Positions 47,591 to 63,400 are shown, counted from the stretch's first letter. The stretch: DNA of 64,000 nucleotides from Jaapia argillacea MUCL 33604 (GCA_000697665.1 KL197710.1:232078-296077), one strand, 5' to 3'. A program made the numbers and translations. Notes: generated from the sequence alone by a model not told the origin.

Positions 47591-49142
47591 ATCCCCGACT
47601 CCCCGGAGGGTTGTCTCATGTTGGATCGTAGCCCTACAGCCAAATTTCTTGCTCGTGGGAATTGCTAGCTGTACAGTGTTACCTTCAGCCTTTGGCGAGA
47701 TGTTCCCACTAAAGTATGTCGAGATCTGTAGCTTGTTATTCAGCGCTCCCTTTTCTTTCGCTTGGTTCCGCTGCTGTTTCGTAGAGCATTGGGCCAATTA
47801 ATCACGCCGTGTATTCGTTTAGCTGTGTAACATAGCCCCTGATGCAATCTGAAACTTTCGAAAGGCCGATTTAAGATTATTAATTCTATAATGCAGTTGT
47901 TTGTTAGTGAGTGACCAACTGCGTGACGCAATTGTGATAAGCGTTTCTGCCACCCTCCACAAGCCTCCACACTCGACCCACCCGACGGCGGCGGCGCTGC
48001 CCTCGACGACCTCGCCAACAGCGATACACGGTCTCTCAACGGCGTGCTTGACACCGCTTGACTCGTAGGCCACACCATTAACTTTCCCCAGTCAGTCTCA
48101 TGCACAAGCAGCACCCGCCAACCTCGGGCTTCCCATCGTGTCACCGTCGTCGCCGCTGCCACCTGCTCGTTCTCAAGAGACACGGAACTCCATACTGCTG
48201 GGGCTGGAAATTCCTGATACGTCAAACAGATTTGATGAAGCTCTTGGGGCTTCAGGATGCGTCGGGCTCACGTCGGTTGCCTTGGTATGTCTGCTCCCGC
48301 GTTCCTCCTTGCTTACCACTCGACGTGCCACATCGAATCATGCCCTCAACCACCCTCATGCCCTTATTTTCAAGACTTCCAACCCACTGGGCTGGAGTAC
48401 TCTGCGTAGACTCTACGTGGAATCGGCAGGTTCCAGTGGACGTGCAAATTCCACCAGAGTCTACCCGTCTGACAGCAACATCCCAAAGTGTGACAAACCG
48501 TGACCCGCCGTTACTCTCGCCCATCCTGGCACCATCTTCCCCACTGCAAAGGATTTTCGTTCTCGCCGTCGCCTGTAATGACCAACCATAACCTACCAAT
48601 GCATTAGCATACGCGCGCCGTTACGCGACATCCGATCCCCATACTTGGAATAGTTGCTGCGCCCGCCGCCCTCCATTTTTTCCACCCACCTCGTGTTATC
48701 CAACTATAAAGTAAAGCCTATCACCGATAATTACAAGTTACTTTTTCTTCCGTTTGTTTCCTCAAGCAAGTGTATTTTTCACCAGTTAAGCCTATCTAGA
48801 AATGGGAGCATCGAAGCTCTTATAAATCAAGTCACTGTCATCTGCAACGGCGAGCGGAATGCTTCGACGTTGTCGACGGAGCTCACAACGTCGGTAGGAG
48901 TCGGTAAGACGTCACAAGCCTGTGACTTTGGCGGGATAATGTGACTATTGTCGACCTCTGTCAACGGAGCTTGACAACTTCACATCCCGTGAGACTCCAC
49001 CCCAGTGGGTCAAACGTTCTCCTTATTTTGCACTCTCATTCACCTCCGGCGCTGATCGTGGTTCGGTCGTTGGCGTGGTCCTCGTCGTTGCTGATTTCGA
49101 TAATCTCAAATAAATTCATCAATAAATCTCTCCGTGGACCCG
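47591..49142. other. Intergenic; possible unassigned minus-strand gene
   Basis: Minus-strand pieces at 48252-48560 (GSRFVTLWDVAVRRVDSGGI) and 47819-48225 (TVTRWEARGWRVLLVHETDW) read like protein and may be exons of one gene, but I find no family and no secure joins. The opposite strand is open too (48100-48591). The last 500 nt before 49143 are likely promoter. Confidence 0.3.
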
Positions 49143-49439
49143 ATGTCGAGAGCGATAACAATCACATACGATTTGCGACCCCCTGCAGGGACTCCATCAC
49201 CAGGTGCATGTCTCAGTTCGACAAAGTCCCACGAAATCGGTGCGGAAGTTGTGAAAGATGATGGAGGGGAGAAGGGGTATTACCAGGCGCTTAGAGAGGC
49301 TATTGGGACTGCGAAGGGGGTTTTGGGTGAAGAGCTGACGGTTTGGAGGGATGCAGTTGGGAATAGAGAGCAGGGGAAAGAGGCGAGAGTTCCGATGAGA
49401 GGGGAGGACGAAGAAGGGGAGGAAGAAGGGACGACCTGA
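49143..49439 (+). CDS. GON7-like KEOPS/EKC complex subunit (tentative), 98 aa
   Basis: Small single-exon gene. The ATG at 49143 gives MSRAITITYDLRPPAGTPSP, and TGA ends at 49439. The core reads GYYQALREAIGTAKGVLGEE-LTVWRDAVGNREQGKEAR, a pair of short helices, followed by a very acidic tail (GEDEEGEEEGTT). A short N-terminal strand, paired helices and an acidic C terminus is the build of GON7, the small disordered subunit of the KEOPS complex that makes the t6A base in tRNA. The match is by pattern only and sequence identity in this family is low. It converges on the uL2m gene. Confidence 0.55.
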   Translation: MSRAITITYDLRPPAGTPSPGACLSSTKSHEIGAEVVKDDGGEKGYYQALREAIGTAKGVLGEELTVWRDAVGNREQGKEARVPMRGEDEEGEEEGTT

Positions 49440-49578
49440 GAATGGGATACATGCCCAGTTGGATGTTGGATATGAAGAGAAATTCAAGTGTACGAGTTGA
49501 GGTGGATAGGGCGGGCACACAATTCGTGTCAGTGGTGGAAACCGTCGATTAGCAAGTTGGCTACACATAAACGCCCAT

Positions 49579-50838
49579 CTAGTTAGACCTCCTCTCGATA
49601 CCACGAGGTCTCTCCTTAATGACCATCTTGTTACTGTTCTTGGGGCCCTTGGGACCTGGTTTACGAGTCCTCTTGCCCTTGGTCAACCATCCCCAAACCG
49701 AACGAGGATGCTTGTTTCCTTTTGATTTACCACGACCTCCTCCGTGCGGGTGATCACATCTATACGGGGGATAAAATAAAATAAACAATGAGACGCGGTG
49801 TATGGTTACAGGGAATGAAAAGACTTACGCGTTCATGGCCATACCTCGGACAGACGGTCTCCTTCCCAGCCACCTACTCCTCCCCGCCTTCCCAAGACTA
49901 CGATTCTTCCAGAGAGGATTGCTAACCTTCCCAATCGTAGCGGGGCAATCCTGCAATATCTTCCTCACTTCACCACTCTGTAACCTGACTTGGGAATACC
50001 TCCCAGATGCCTCATGCGCCATAACCTGAGCGAAAGTACCGGCGGAACGAACGAGGATGGCAGGGCCGTCTGGTTTGAGGGCGACGCAATGGATGATGGT
50101 GCCCACGGGGATAAGTCCGAGAGGGAGGACGTTTCCTGGTTTGATAGTCCGTGCTCGTAAGAGACCTGAAGCGAGGGCAGCAGATGTTTCGTTATCCAGA
50201 ACGTCGTTGGATTTTGAAGACTTTTTCGTCTTCTTGACGTTAACGAATCCAGGAACCAACCCATCCGGTACACCCATCCTAAAACTCTCCACAGTTTGTC
50301 CCGCCCTCATCCCCTCGGTAGCCAAGACATAGCTCCACTTCCTTCCACCATCCTTCCCTTTATCCCTCGCACACAACAAGGCGATATGTGCAGACCTCCC
50401 GGGGTCGTACTCAATCCGCACAACGTCTTGTACACCAGGTGTAGTCCTCATAAAATCAATGATCCTGATCCTCTGTTTATGTCCTCCACCGATATGTCTT
50501 GACACAAGATGACCATGATGATTCCTGCCTCCAGTTTTACGGAGGGGAACGGTGAGAAGGCGAACAGGTCGACCGGCGTATAGATGGGGATTAAGAGGTC
50601 GACGAAGATGACGAATACCGGGAGTGATAGGTTTATATGTCTTGAATAGATTAGCTGTACGTGCCAGAGCTGCGCTGACTTCGTTTGGAACCCGTTCGGT
50701 TTCGGTGGCAAGTGAACGAAGTTGTAAAAGACTTCCACCCGAACGAACGACGGCATTTATGGGAGATTTAGCTGGTTGGTTTAGGCATGAAAAACATGTC
50801 CGAAGCAGACTTGGACTGCTCCGGGCAGCAGCGAGCAT
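49579..50838 (-). CDS. RML2: Mitochondrial ribosomal protein uL2m, 396 aa
   Basis: Protein of the mitochondrial large ribosomal subunit, near the peptidyl transferase centre. Two exons, 49829-50838 and 49579-49759. The ATG at 50838 gives [20 protein letters not shown], an Arg/Ser-rich mitochondrial targeting sequence. The uL2 core is clear: [40 protein letters not shown], the OB-like and SH3-like parts ([40 protein letters not shown]), and the signature [21 protein letters not shown] with the near-invariant histidine. The 69 nt intron splits that signature. An insert of about 35 residues ([20 protein letters not shown]) is typical of mitochondrial forms. Divergent from RVB2, 225 nt apart. Confidence 0.93.
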
Positions 50839-51063
50839 GACAGAATGAAGGGACCAGAAAACCTGGGAGGGAAGGAGGATTGAAGAACTTTCTACGCGAT
50901 GTTTGGTCGCGACCAAATAAAAACGCGTCCTTGCTCAGTTCTTGATCATGGTGCGTCCTCCGTGTACAAAACACTCCCAGAAATTCCCCATTGACCACCA
51001 AAATGGGGCTCATAGTCTGTAGGAATCACTGCCGGAACGTCCGAGCTACGGGACATTACCAAA
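50839..51063. promoter_or_regulatory. Bidirectional promoter, uL2m / RVB2
   Basis: 225 nt separate the start codons of two conserved housekeeping genes. No TATA box on either side, which fits a constitutive promoter shared by both. Confidence 0.5.
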
Positions 51064-52945
<1,882 letters not shown>

Positions 52946-54411
52946 TGAGATTTGGATCTCTTGTTGCGACGTGTCGCGACAATGACTTTTTGGTTTGCCT
53001 TCCTACTGCTGTTCTTAGATCGGTTTTGTCGCACTATCTAGGTGACGCCGTTGCATCTTTCTCACCGCTCGATCCCGCCGGTCAGATTTTCACAGCACAT
53101 GTCTGTTATCTAGGTGAGGTCGACTTCCATATCACTTCTTGCCATCACGAGAAGCTCTCATTTCGTAGGGAGAAGTCGTGTCGATGGGAAGGGAGGTCCA
53201 TCTGTCTTCTTTTGGGTTCATTATGCCTGGGGCCCGAGGTGGATGTAGCCTGTTGTCGAGGGATACCTCGTCCACCGTCAAATGCCAAGTGCTTGACAAG
53301 CTCCACAGTCGTTTCTCCACTCAGCCGCCGCACGCTCTCATGCCGAACACCATTGCAACACGTCAACGACATCATGATCGCCCAGAAGGCTTAGGCAACA
53401 CTCGAGCGCGTTGATGTGGAGAAAATCAAAATTGTTTGACATACCCCACAGATATTACACGCCCGTCAAATTCAAGAACAGGCAGACTTACTTGATGATC
53501 CTATATTTATCATTCGGCTCGTCTACTTTTAACGCGTCCATTTTTATCTTATGCTCGCCGTGAGACGCCTTTGTTAAGGCTTGCTAACCAGCACCTCTTA
53601 GCAATTCATGAACGCTGGAGATTCTCTCAGGTACGCAAGATCTTGCCAATTGGAACCAACCTGGATTGATTGCTTATTCACGAACACACTTTTGCAGACC
53701 AACGAGATTTTCGATATTGTCCCTCTCTCGAAGTTCGTCGGTCGTATCAAGCATATGTGAACATTCCACTCCGAAAACGCCTCGAGGTGCTTGGATGATG
53801 CAAATTTCTTGCATCACTTGACGGCACGCAGTGAGGCTATGTACCGTAAGACTCAGATTCTCTGGCCGACCTAAATTTACCCCGAAGTCTTTCCAGCTTT
53901 GTGCTTGCACTATTATTCTCTCATCCTTCCCGAACCCTCATTCCCGGTTGATACGATACGGCTGACAGGTACACACCGTCCAAAAACACCCTCGTCATAT
54001 CCAGCCATTGATGCTTCTTCCGGTGTCGTGATGAGGCCTCGGCAAGGGAAAGCCGCAATCGTACCACCACCAGTTTTGATCCCCTGCTGCTATATTCATC
54101 CTGCGCAGCCCGTTGGGCTGGCGTCCACACTCCGTTAGTCCGCTGCGTGCTTCGCTTCTTGGCTACACGGCAGGGCGTTCCGGGCTGCTGATTGCTCAAT
54201 GTGTACATACTTTCTTAGAAGCCCCACTCTGTGGAATCAGCTGCCGGGGTTCAGGATGCCAACAATCAAGAGACGACCTTCTCAGTCGAAGAGGGCTTCA
54301 CCAGCTATAAAGGCTTTGGGTGTCGGAAGGTCAAGGTCATCACATCCAACCAACTCATCTGTCCCTTGAATTTTCTTCTTTTAACGTTCACGACCTTTCT
54401 TCACGCACATC
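52946..54411. other. Intergenic stretch before the five-exon small gene
   Basis: 1.47 kb. Frames such as 52945-53394 have no domain and overlap others. The last 110 nt hold a TATA box for the gene at 54412. I see nothing else that I can support. Confidence 0.4.
54306..54311 (+). promoter_or_regulatory. TATA box for the small gene at 54412
   Basis: TATAAA in the context AGCTATAAAGG, 101 nt before the start codon. A transcription start some 30 to 60 nt downstream would leave a short leader, which fits. Confidence 0.55.
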
Positions 54412-55034
54412 ATGGTGAGTGTTTTACACAAAGATTAGGTTACCGAAGCTCATTCCCCCTGTTAGAACTCTCAAATGCCCAGGGATCAACGCCGCCGTTC
54501 CTTCAGGAACTCCCTGCAGTCTGTGCTGAGCATTCCGTTCCAGCACCATGAGGTTGGTTCCATTTCCTACTGGCGGTAGACATTATCTGACATTACCACA
54601 GCAGCCGCCGTTGCGAAGCAGCTTCGAATCCGACAACGACTCAATCTTTGCACCAACAAAGGCTGACCGTGACCAGGATAGTCTTGTGAGTTATCACTTG
54701 GATTGTTTTGCCTCTGGGGATCATGGCTGACTCTGCCCCCGTAGCATGGCATCGAAGTTATCCCTCGCGCCGCCCCCTCGAGACGCAGCATCTCTGATTA
54801 CATTCAGAGGCCGTTCAGGTCCAGCAGAGCGAGTATCCCCGAGAGTTCAAGGCAGGGTAGCAGCAAGCCCAAGCGCTCGTTCTTCTCACGCCGAAAATCA
54901 ACACCACCCCCAGAACCCGTTTCAGTTTCTGGTGTCGAGGTAGCATTCCTATCTCCTTTATTAGGCGATCACTTGCTAACGTTTGTGATAATTAGGCGGA
55001 AATCCTCGAAGATGACAACCTTGCGTGGATGTAA
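54412..55034 (+). CDS. Small basic Ser/Arg-rich protein, five exons, 135 aa
   Basis: Not visible as a long frame because it is split by four introns. Exons are 54412-54414, 54466-54552, 54602-54685, 54745-54939 and 54996-55034. All junctions are phase 0 and all introns have GT...AG ends with good donors (GTGAGT, GTTGGT, GTGAGT, GTAGCA). The first coding exon is the ATG alone. The protein starts MNSQMPRDQRRRSFRNSLQS, has IEVIPRAAPSRRSISDYIQR in the middle and a basic block KPKRSFFSRRKSTPPPEPV, and ends AEILEDDNLAWM. Many sites look like basic-directed phosphorylation targets (RRxS: RRRSF, SRRSIS, SRRKST). I recognise no family and offer no function. A TATA box sits 101 nt upstream, and it converges on the SCI1-like gene. 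Confidence 0.7.
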
Positions 55035-55343
55035 AGCACTTTTTACGAACTGGCGTCTAGCCAACCAACTTTATTGTACATAGCAGCTTGGGACATCTCT
55101 CGATGGACCTTCGAGCGCATCTAATAGGCATACGACCATTCGTAAAAAGCAGACCGTGCACGACTCAATTTCACTCTTTCTAACGCTTCGGACGTATCTT
55201 CATGACCATTTTGTACATACCACTATCACCTGTATCTCCTCGAGTCACATTACGAACTCTGTAGGCAATACATTCTCTACATCGATAACAAGGGCGGTCC
55301 AAAGTCTGATAAGAAGAAGGCACACTAGGATTCAAGGTTGGAA
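55035..55343. other. Convergent 3' region
   Basis: 309 nt between converging genes; likely both 3' UTRs, no coding signal. Confidence 0.5.
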
Positions 55344-56527
55344 TCAGCCGAATCTTTGCTGAGCCATCTTCATGAACATATCCATGGTCGCTTTCTCCTT
55401 CTCCTTCATCTTCTCGCGCGTACCAGCAAACTTTTCGTCCTTTTCAACAGCTCGTTTCTCTTCGAAGCGTTTGCGGGCAGCGTCCCGTCGAACAATACTA
55501 AAAAAGGGACAACAATAGAGCGGAGGTGTTGGAGGATTAACAGACAGAACTGGAAGGAAAAACGACAACTTACCGCTCTCTGAAACTGTCACCACCGCCC
55601 ATCAAGGTAGATTCGTCAGCCTCGACAAAGCCTTCATCACCTCTCTCCCTAAACGCCTTATTGTCCTCTCTCTGAGCTCTCTTCTTTTCCAGCATACCTT
55701 CCCTCCCAACCGGTTTGGGTCCAACCATATCTTCCACTCGTTCCTTCGCCTCAGCTCGCTCCCGTTTCCGTTTATACGCCCGCTCAGTGGATTCGAATTC
55801 TGAGGCTGCTTCACGAGCCATTACGAGATCGGATTGGGATGGTAGGGTTGGCCCTAGTACGCGACCAGAGGATGTGGAAGTTCCTCCCTTGGAGGATTGA
55901 GCGCCGTTGTGAGCATAGTTGGCTGCTTCGACTTCTTCGCGGGCTGCCTTGATGGCTTCGCGCTCTTTACGATCACTATTGGAAGTGAAAGACCATTTGT
56001 AGGCTGTAGGATTCTGGGTTGATTGTCCTACACCTGCGTAGATCGACTCTAGAGGAGAAAATGAGCGGGAATCCTAGAGAATGTTTCACTCGAGCACGTA
56101 CTTGACAGTTTGCCTCTGTTCCACGCCTTCAAATTCAAATTCTGTTAGAAAGTATCTGGCAGAGAGAAAGTTCACATACCTTGACGAACTTGCGGAAATA
56201 ACTACCTGAAGTATCAATACCACACAAACGAATGCGTGGAACTAGCTTACCTCCTTGCCTTTTCCCCGGATAACTCATCAAAGTACTATGGGGGAGGTTA
56301 ACCCAGAGACGATCAGAATGCGAATGTTGACCGAAATTTCAACTCACCTTGCCCTTCTCCTCTTTCAACCATACCCTGAACTCGGCATTCTTCAAGAAAT
56401 AATCAGAATCTGAGATTTCGGAAACACCGTCGGGCAGGCGTGTCCTGCTTTCTGGAGAACGAGACCGATCTCGTTCTCTATCTCGTTCTCTAGATAATGA
56501 ACGCGAACGTGAACGTTTAGAAGGCAT
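55344..56527 (-). CDS. SCI1-like RS-rich nuclear protein
   Basis: The ATG at 56527 gives MPSKRSRSRSLSRERDRERD, an Arg/Ser dipeptide-rich N terminus typical of nuclear proteins tied to pre-mRNA processing. The diagnostic domain follows over several short exons: DSDYFLKNAEFRVWLKEEKG, then YFDELSGEKARR, YFRKFVKAWNRGKLS and RIYAG, the pattern of the style cell-cycle inhibitor 1 (SCI1) family shared by plants, animals and fungi. A nuclear, charged coiled region with repeated ERAEAKERVEDMVGPKPVGR and KEKEKATMDMFMKMAQQRFG closes the protein at TGA 55346-55344. Exon borders between 55960 and 56350 were placed by homology of this domain, so small exons there are less sure. In plants the family restrains cell proliferation; the role in fungi is not established. 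Confidence 0.72.
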
Positions 56528-56821
56528 GTCTCCAGAGTTCGTTCAAGTGGTAGCTGGTTGAGCGAGGTCGTGTGCTTACAGGCACTGAGCGCGCCGCTGA
56601 CCCGCAACTTGCGCACGTCGCTCACGTGGCAGACATACTACTTATCGCACCCCGCAGAATCCAACTGCACCTCACAAGATCACACCTCCCAAAGACCCAG
56701 CAAAGATTACAATTCTACATTTGATTTCTTCCTTCAAAAGTACACTATCATCACAATCTATAACACGAACCTCCCCCAAGCACAAAAGCACATCGACCAT
56801 TTTTCACCCAACAACAACCTC
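56528..56821. other. Region between enolase 3' end and SCI1-like start
   Basis: 294 nt. Contains the promoter of the SCI1-like gene and the 3' UTR of the enolase. No further feature seen. Confidence 0.45.
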
Positions 56822-58572
<1,751 letters not shown>

Positions 58573-60479
58573 GGCTAACTAGTTGGTCGTCGGAAGGATA
58601 GGGAAACTCAGATACGACGAAGGTTTATAAGGAGTCGGCATAGATTGCCCAGGCGTGAAGCTTGTCATTTCCCACACTGATCAAGATCAGCCAAAAACAC
58701 CAATAGCAACTCCTCGACCTCGTCGACAGGACCAGATCTCTCTTTATTCCGTCAACATGTGTCCACCCTACTCCATGCGGTCCCCTTGGCTCGGAAAGAC
58801 CGCAACGTAGAGCCTAAGGGGGCTGTCACCTGGTTCTGGTTTCGTTGCGAACGAGTTCACTACATATGTTGCTTGATCCTGGTCGACGAGACGATATCTA
58901 ACGCCATTTACGCTCGGTCTGCTGATGGATGTTTTTGATTTACTCGAACCGATATATTCCGCATGGTCATCCACCATCATCAGCACGGAAGCCCTCAAGA
59001 CACCCCCTTCAAATTGGGGACGGAAATCGAGGGAGGGCCATTCCTGGTTTGCCTCCGAGTGCTGTGTGGATCGTGGTGGATCGTCGACGAAATTAATGCC
59101 GTAACATAGTAACTGGGAGATACTTCTGGAACGTGGCCACTTATCCTCTATCACTGACAGATAAGAGAAGCAGTTGCGACACGGTTCTCTCACCTGTAAC
59201 ACACAGACCAACATGCGTCGGCGGATGCATGATTGGTGCCCCCATCGTCCCCAATGACATTGCCTTGGATTGTTGGCGAAACTTGTAAGCCGACAAGTGC
59301 CCGGCTCCGATCGCCACCATCTCGCAACAAGGCCCTATGCCCCGACATGGAGTACTCGGAGAAGGACCCGGTTTCCGAAGTGGTAGTATATAGGGGACGG
59401 TCGCAACACTGGGCCGCCGAGGTGTGTACGTTGTGTATAATGTTTGATAAATAATCGCTTACCAACGTGGGTTGCTTCACCAAGCTTTGTAGACACGACG
59501 AGCGGGATAATTTCTGATATCCCCGAGGCAACGCCGCGCTGAGGATGACCAGGATAATCTTTTGTTGTTGTTCCTACCTGACAAACAACACAGAACAATG
59601 ACCATCACGCAAGGCATGCTAGCTGCCAATGAGCCGGATGCAGCACGAGGTCCAGCTCCTTCCCGAGGTCACGCTTGAACAGGGGATTACTGAATCGCGG
59701 TGCGGATGCCCATGCTCAAGCTGCTCGTTTGGATGTATGCGGCGTTTCTCCATCCTGCGATACCCCTCGTCGGCGCCGAACTCGCGTATGCCATCCGGTC
59801 TATCGTTTCTAGTTGGCTGTCAGCCATTTCATTTGAAGAATGAAAGGCTCACCAAGTTCCTGGCTATTGTCAAGGCGAGGTGATGTCATCCACGTCCAAA
59901 GGCCCGTACGTCCGCCTTGGAGGTTTGAACTTTGATGCAGCCCTAACTTCCTCTGGCGAGAGGCGTTCGGGATGGCTGCCACTGACCAGTACGGATCGAA
60001 TTGAGGCTTCTTTCATCCGAACCCAAACTCTCCATTGTACCTTTGAATGACCGTCACCCCCTAATCTGTGTTCACCTGATGTTGTGGGGCGTAGAACGTA
60101 GAACGTGCTACCATACTCCTGTCCTCTTCCCGTAGTCCAATCACCCATTTTCGTCTTGTGTCTATCATCGTAATTTCCGATCTGCATGGTATTAGTGACA
60201 CCAGCGCCCGAGTAAGGATGTGAGGGTGAGGTCAAGCGCCCAAGTTCGCCAAAATAGGGGCGGGTTGGGAACGTTCCGCGTTATCCATGTGAGCTGACTG
60301 GAATCTGCCAACGTCGGCGCCGAGCCATCTTTCACACCGCATACACCTTGGTCTCCACCACCATCATATCCACCGTCATCCATCAGTAGGTGAGTAACGC
60401 GTGCCAAACAGGTTTCAGGTTTCAGAAAGTGCTTGATAGAGGAATAACTGTGTGCCGCCCTTTCCCCCTTCTCACAGCC
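58573..60479. other. Long upstream stretch with a possible minus-strand hypothetical gene
   Basis: Between the enolase and the RhoGEF start codons. Two minus-strand frames look protein-like: 58768-59214 (148 codons from an ATG, ending LRLYVAVFPSQGDRME) and 59870-60187 (105 codons from an ATG, with GSTFYVLRPTTSGEHRLGGD and VQWRVWVRMKEASIRSVLVS). They might be exons of one gene or chance frames; no family is recognised. If a gene is real here, it would separate the two promoters. Confidence 0.35.
58624..58629 (-). promoter_or_regulatory. TATA box of the main enolase
   Basis: Read on the minus strand it is TATAAA, 52 nt before the ATG at 58572. The leader after it is pyrimidine-rich, as in strong fungal promoters of glycolytic genes. 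Confidence 0.65.
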
Positions 60480-63400
60480 ATGTCCACAGCGATGGCAAGC
60501 ACAGATGGAGCTACCAGGCCTGGAGTCAGTTTCCCCTCGACTGATTCTCCACATCCACTTTCACCACCTCCGCCATCGAGTTATCTCCCTCATCGTCCAC
60601 CGCATCTACCATTTCGTAGAATATCCTTGCCAACGGCCCCCACGCTCCAGAATCTGAACAGGCAGTCTGTGGTTAGCTTAGCGTCATTCGATTCGCTCCC
60701 AGAGGACGGTACTCCTTCTCCTGGAAATGCCACCGGGCCCCTTGGATCTGGAATTTCGGGAGTACTAGGTGGTAGTCCGAAGAGCGTGGTTAGGAAGTCG
60801 CGTTCAAGACCGAGTTCTGTCGAATTACGGGGCAAGAGTAGGAGAAAGGAGAAGGAGAAGGACAGGGATGCTCATTCTCTCGTAAGAGACCAGGTTAGGG
60901 AGGAGAAACGGAGAAAGATCATTCACGAGTTTTATGAGACTGAAAGGTCATACGTCGATGGGTTGGAGCTCATATATTCAGTGCGTACTGCCCGCCCATC
61001 CCTTCCGCACCTCCCCCTGTTCTGACGCCTCCCGTCTTGTCATTCACAGCATTTCCTCACACCCGTCATTGAATCACTGGAGACCCCTGTTCCCTACCTC
61101 GATCGCGCCGAGTTGACTTCCGTCTTTTCCAACTTTATCGATATATGGAACCTCCATCGGTCATTCTTTTCATCCTTATCCACCTACCTCAATTCTTCCT
61201 TCACAGCCAGCACGTCTTCCAACCCGGAAAGCCCTTCCACACCTCCACCACTCTCCCCAATCCTCCTCTCCCATTTTCCCTACCTATCTCTGTACACCCC
61301 TTTCGTCACGTCCTTCTCCACGGCCGTATCGTCTCTTAACGATTACTTGGTTGCTAAACCGTATTTTGCAGCGTTCATTGCGAAGCAAGAGGCGCATGAA
61401 CGTTGTGGGAGGCTTAAACTACGGGATTGGCTGCTCACTATTGTGCAGAGATGTCCGAGGTATCTGCTATTGCTCAAAGATTTGATCGGGTGTACGGACC
61501 CCGACGATCCAGAGTATGCATCCCTAACCGCAGTGCACACCCTAGTATCCAAGAGTGAGTGCCCATCTCTCCACTTTCGATTATTGGGGTCCTCATTACG
61601 TCTCGAAATGGTAGTAACGATATCCCTAAACACCTCACTTCACACACACGCCCAAACGCTCTCCCTCCTCGCACTTCAACGCAGCACACCCAACCTCCCT
61701 CCCAATTTCCAACTAATAACACCAGGCCGTACATTCCTCCGCCGTTCCCCCCTCCTCCAACTCGAACGTAGCTCCGTCCCAAAAGAACGCGAATTCCTAC
61801 TCTTTTCTGATTGTCTTATTTGGCTCGTTAGTGCTGATAAAGGTGGTGATGGGGAGGTGGAACATTGGGAATGGGGAGGGGTGAAGAGACCTGGGCTTAA
61901 TCGTGGGAGGAGTAGGAGTGAAGCAGAGTTACCGAGGATGCAGCAGCAGCAGCGAAATTCGTCCTCGAGTCCGAGTTCTCCTGGTAAGATGAAGCCGAGT
62001 TCTAGCCCACCTGGTTCGTCCATCGCGCCAAAGAGTCCGACGAAGAAGAAGACGAGGTATGCGAGTAGTGGAGCGGAGGAGAGATGGGTGTATAAAGGAC
62101 ATGTGGATTTGGTTGATTTGGAGGTTGTTGTTAGTCCGCCTAGAGAACCGGGTGAGGAGAGGAGGTTTGAGATCTTGAGCCCTTCTACTTCGTTTGCGGT
62201 GTATGCTAGTAAGTCAACGGCGTTTATCTTGTAGGGTTGACCCACTTAACGAGAATCCTTTGTTTTTTTTAGGTAGCGAGCAAGAACGAGATGACTGGAG
62301 TTTGGCAATCCGGAATGCTAAGGCGTCTTTACTCGTTTCGTTAAACGTGATGCACCCTCACTCCACCCTCACTTCTTCCCAATCCAACCATCACCTCCGA
62401 CGTGCTCTCGAGGCTTTACCTCATCTGCCAGCAGACGATCATAAGAAACCGAAACGGGGCAGAGTCCAACATTTCGTTCCTGCTATTTGGATTCCGGATG
62501 GGAAGACGGAGAGTTGTATGAGGTGTGGGAGGACTTTTGGGTGGAGGAGGAGGAGACATCATTGTAGGTTGTGTGGGAGGTGTGTTTGTGCGGGGTGTTC
62601 GGGTAGTGTGAGTGTCTTCTTTGGTATTATTGGAAGAGAGTTTCAGCTGAGGCTCTTTTTTTCAAGACGTTCTTCATATCGGATCCGAACTCGAAAGATT
62701 CGAAACCTGCGAGAGCGTGCGATGCATGTTACGAGACTGTATTCCCAGTCATCGATTCATCATCCGGTACACTGAAATCAATCATCCCTCCATCCAATTC
62801 CAACGGTACCTTGACAAGTTTCCCGTATTGGCAATCCATTTCTATGCCTTCTCTCCCGCTATCTGGACCAGGTGCTAGAGCTTCGGCGTTGATGGCGATT
62901 GGGAGTCCGAAGAGGGCGTTACATCGGATTGATGATGTTGTGAATGTTGAGGGGACGAGTGATGGGTCTGGTGATGGGTCGAGAGGAGGTGGTGGTGGTG
63001 GTGGTGGTGGGGGATCGCCTATGCCGAGGATTAGGGTGAAACCACCTTCAAGACCACGGAGTTATACTCAAATCTTGGAAGATTTCGAAGAACGAAACGA
63101 GTCCCCAACTTTGGTTCCTCCTTCCATCTCCAGTCGTCCATCCAGTTCTCGAGGTGCTGAAGATTCGAATTCAATAATGGAGGAACAAGAAGGAGTTGTG
63201 ATTGGGGATTTTGAGGATGAATCGGATTATCATCCTTCGCCTTTATCTCCTTCTTTTGGGAGTTCTTTGCCTCCTACGCCAACAAAGGAGAAGAAGAGGG
63301 AGGATACTGCTAGGAGACATAAGAGGTTTTCGTTACCTATGGTTGCGCTTTCGACTACTGCTGTTACGTCGAAATCGGGGGAGGAGGGGAGTCAGAGGAG

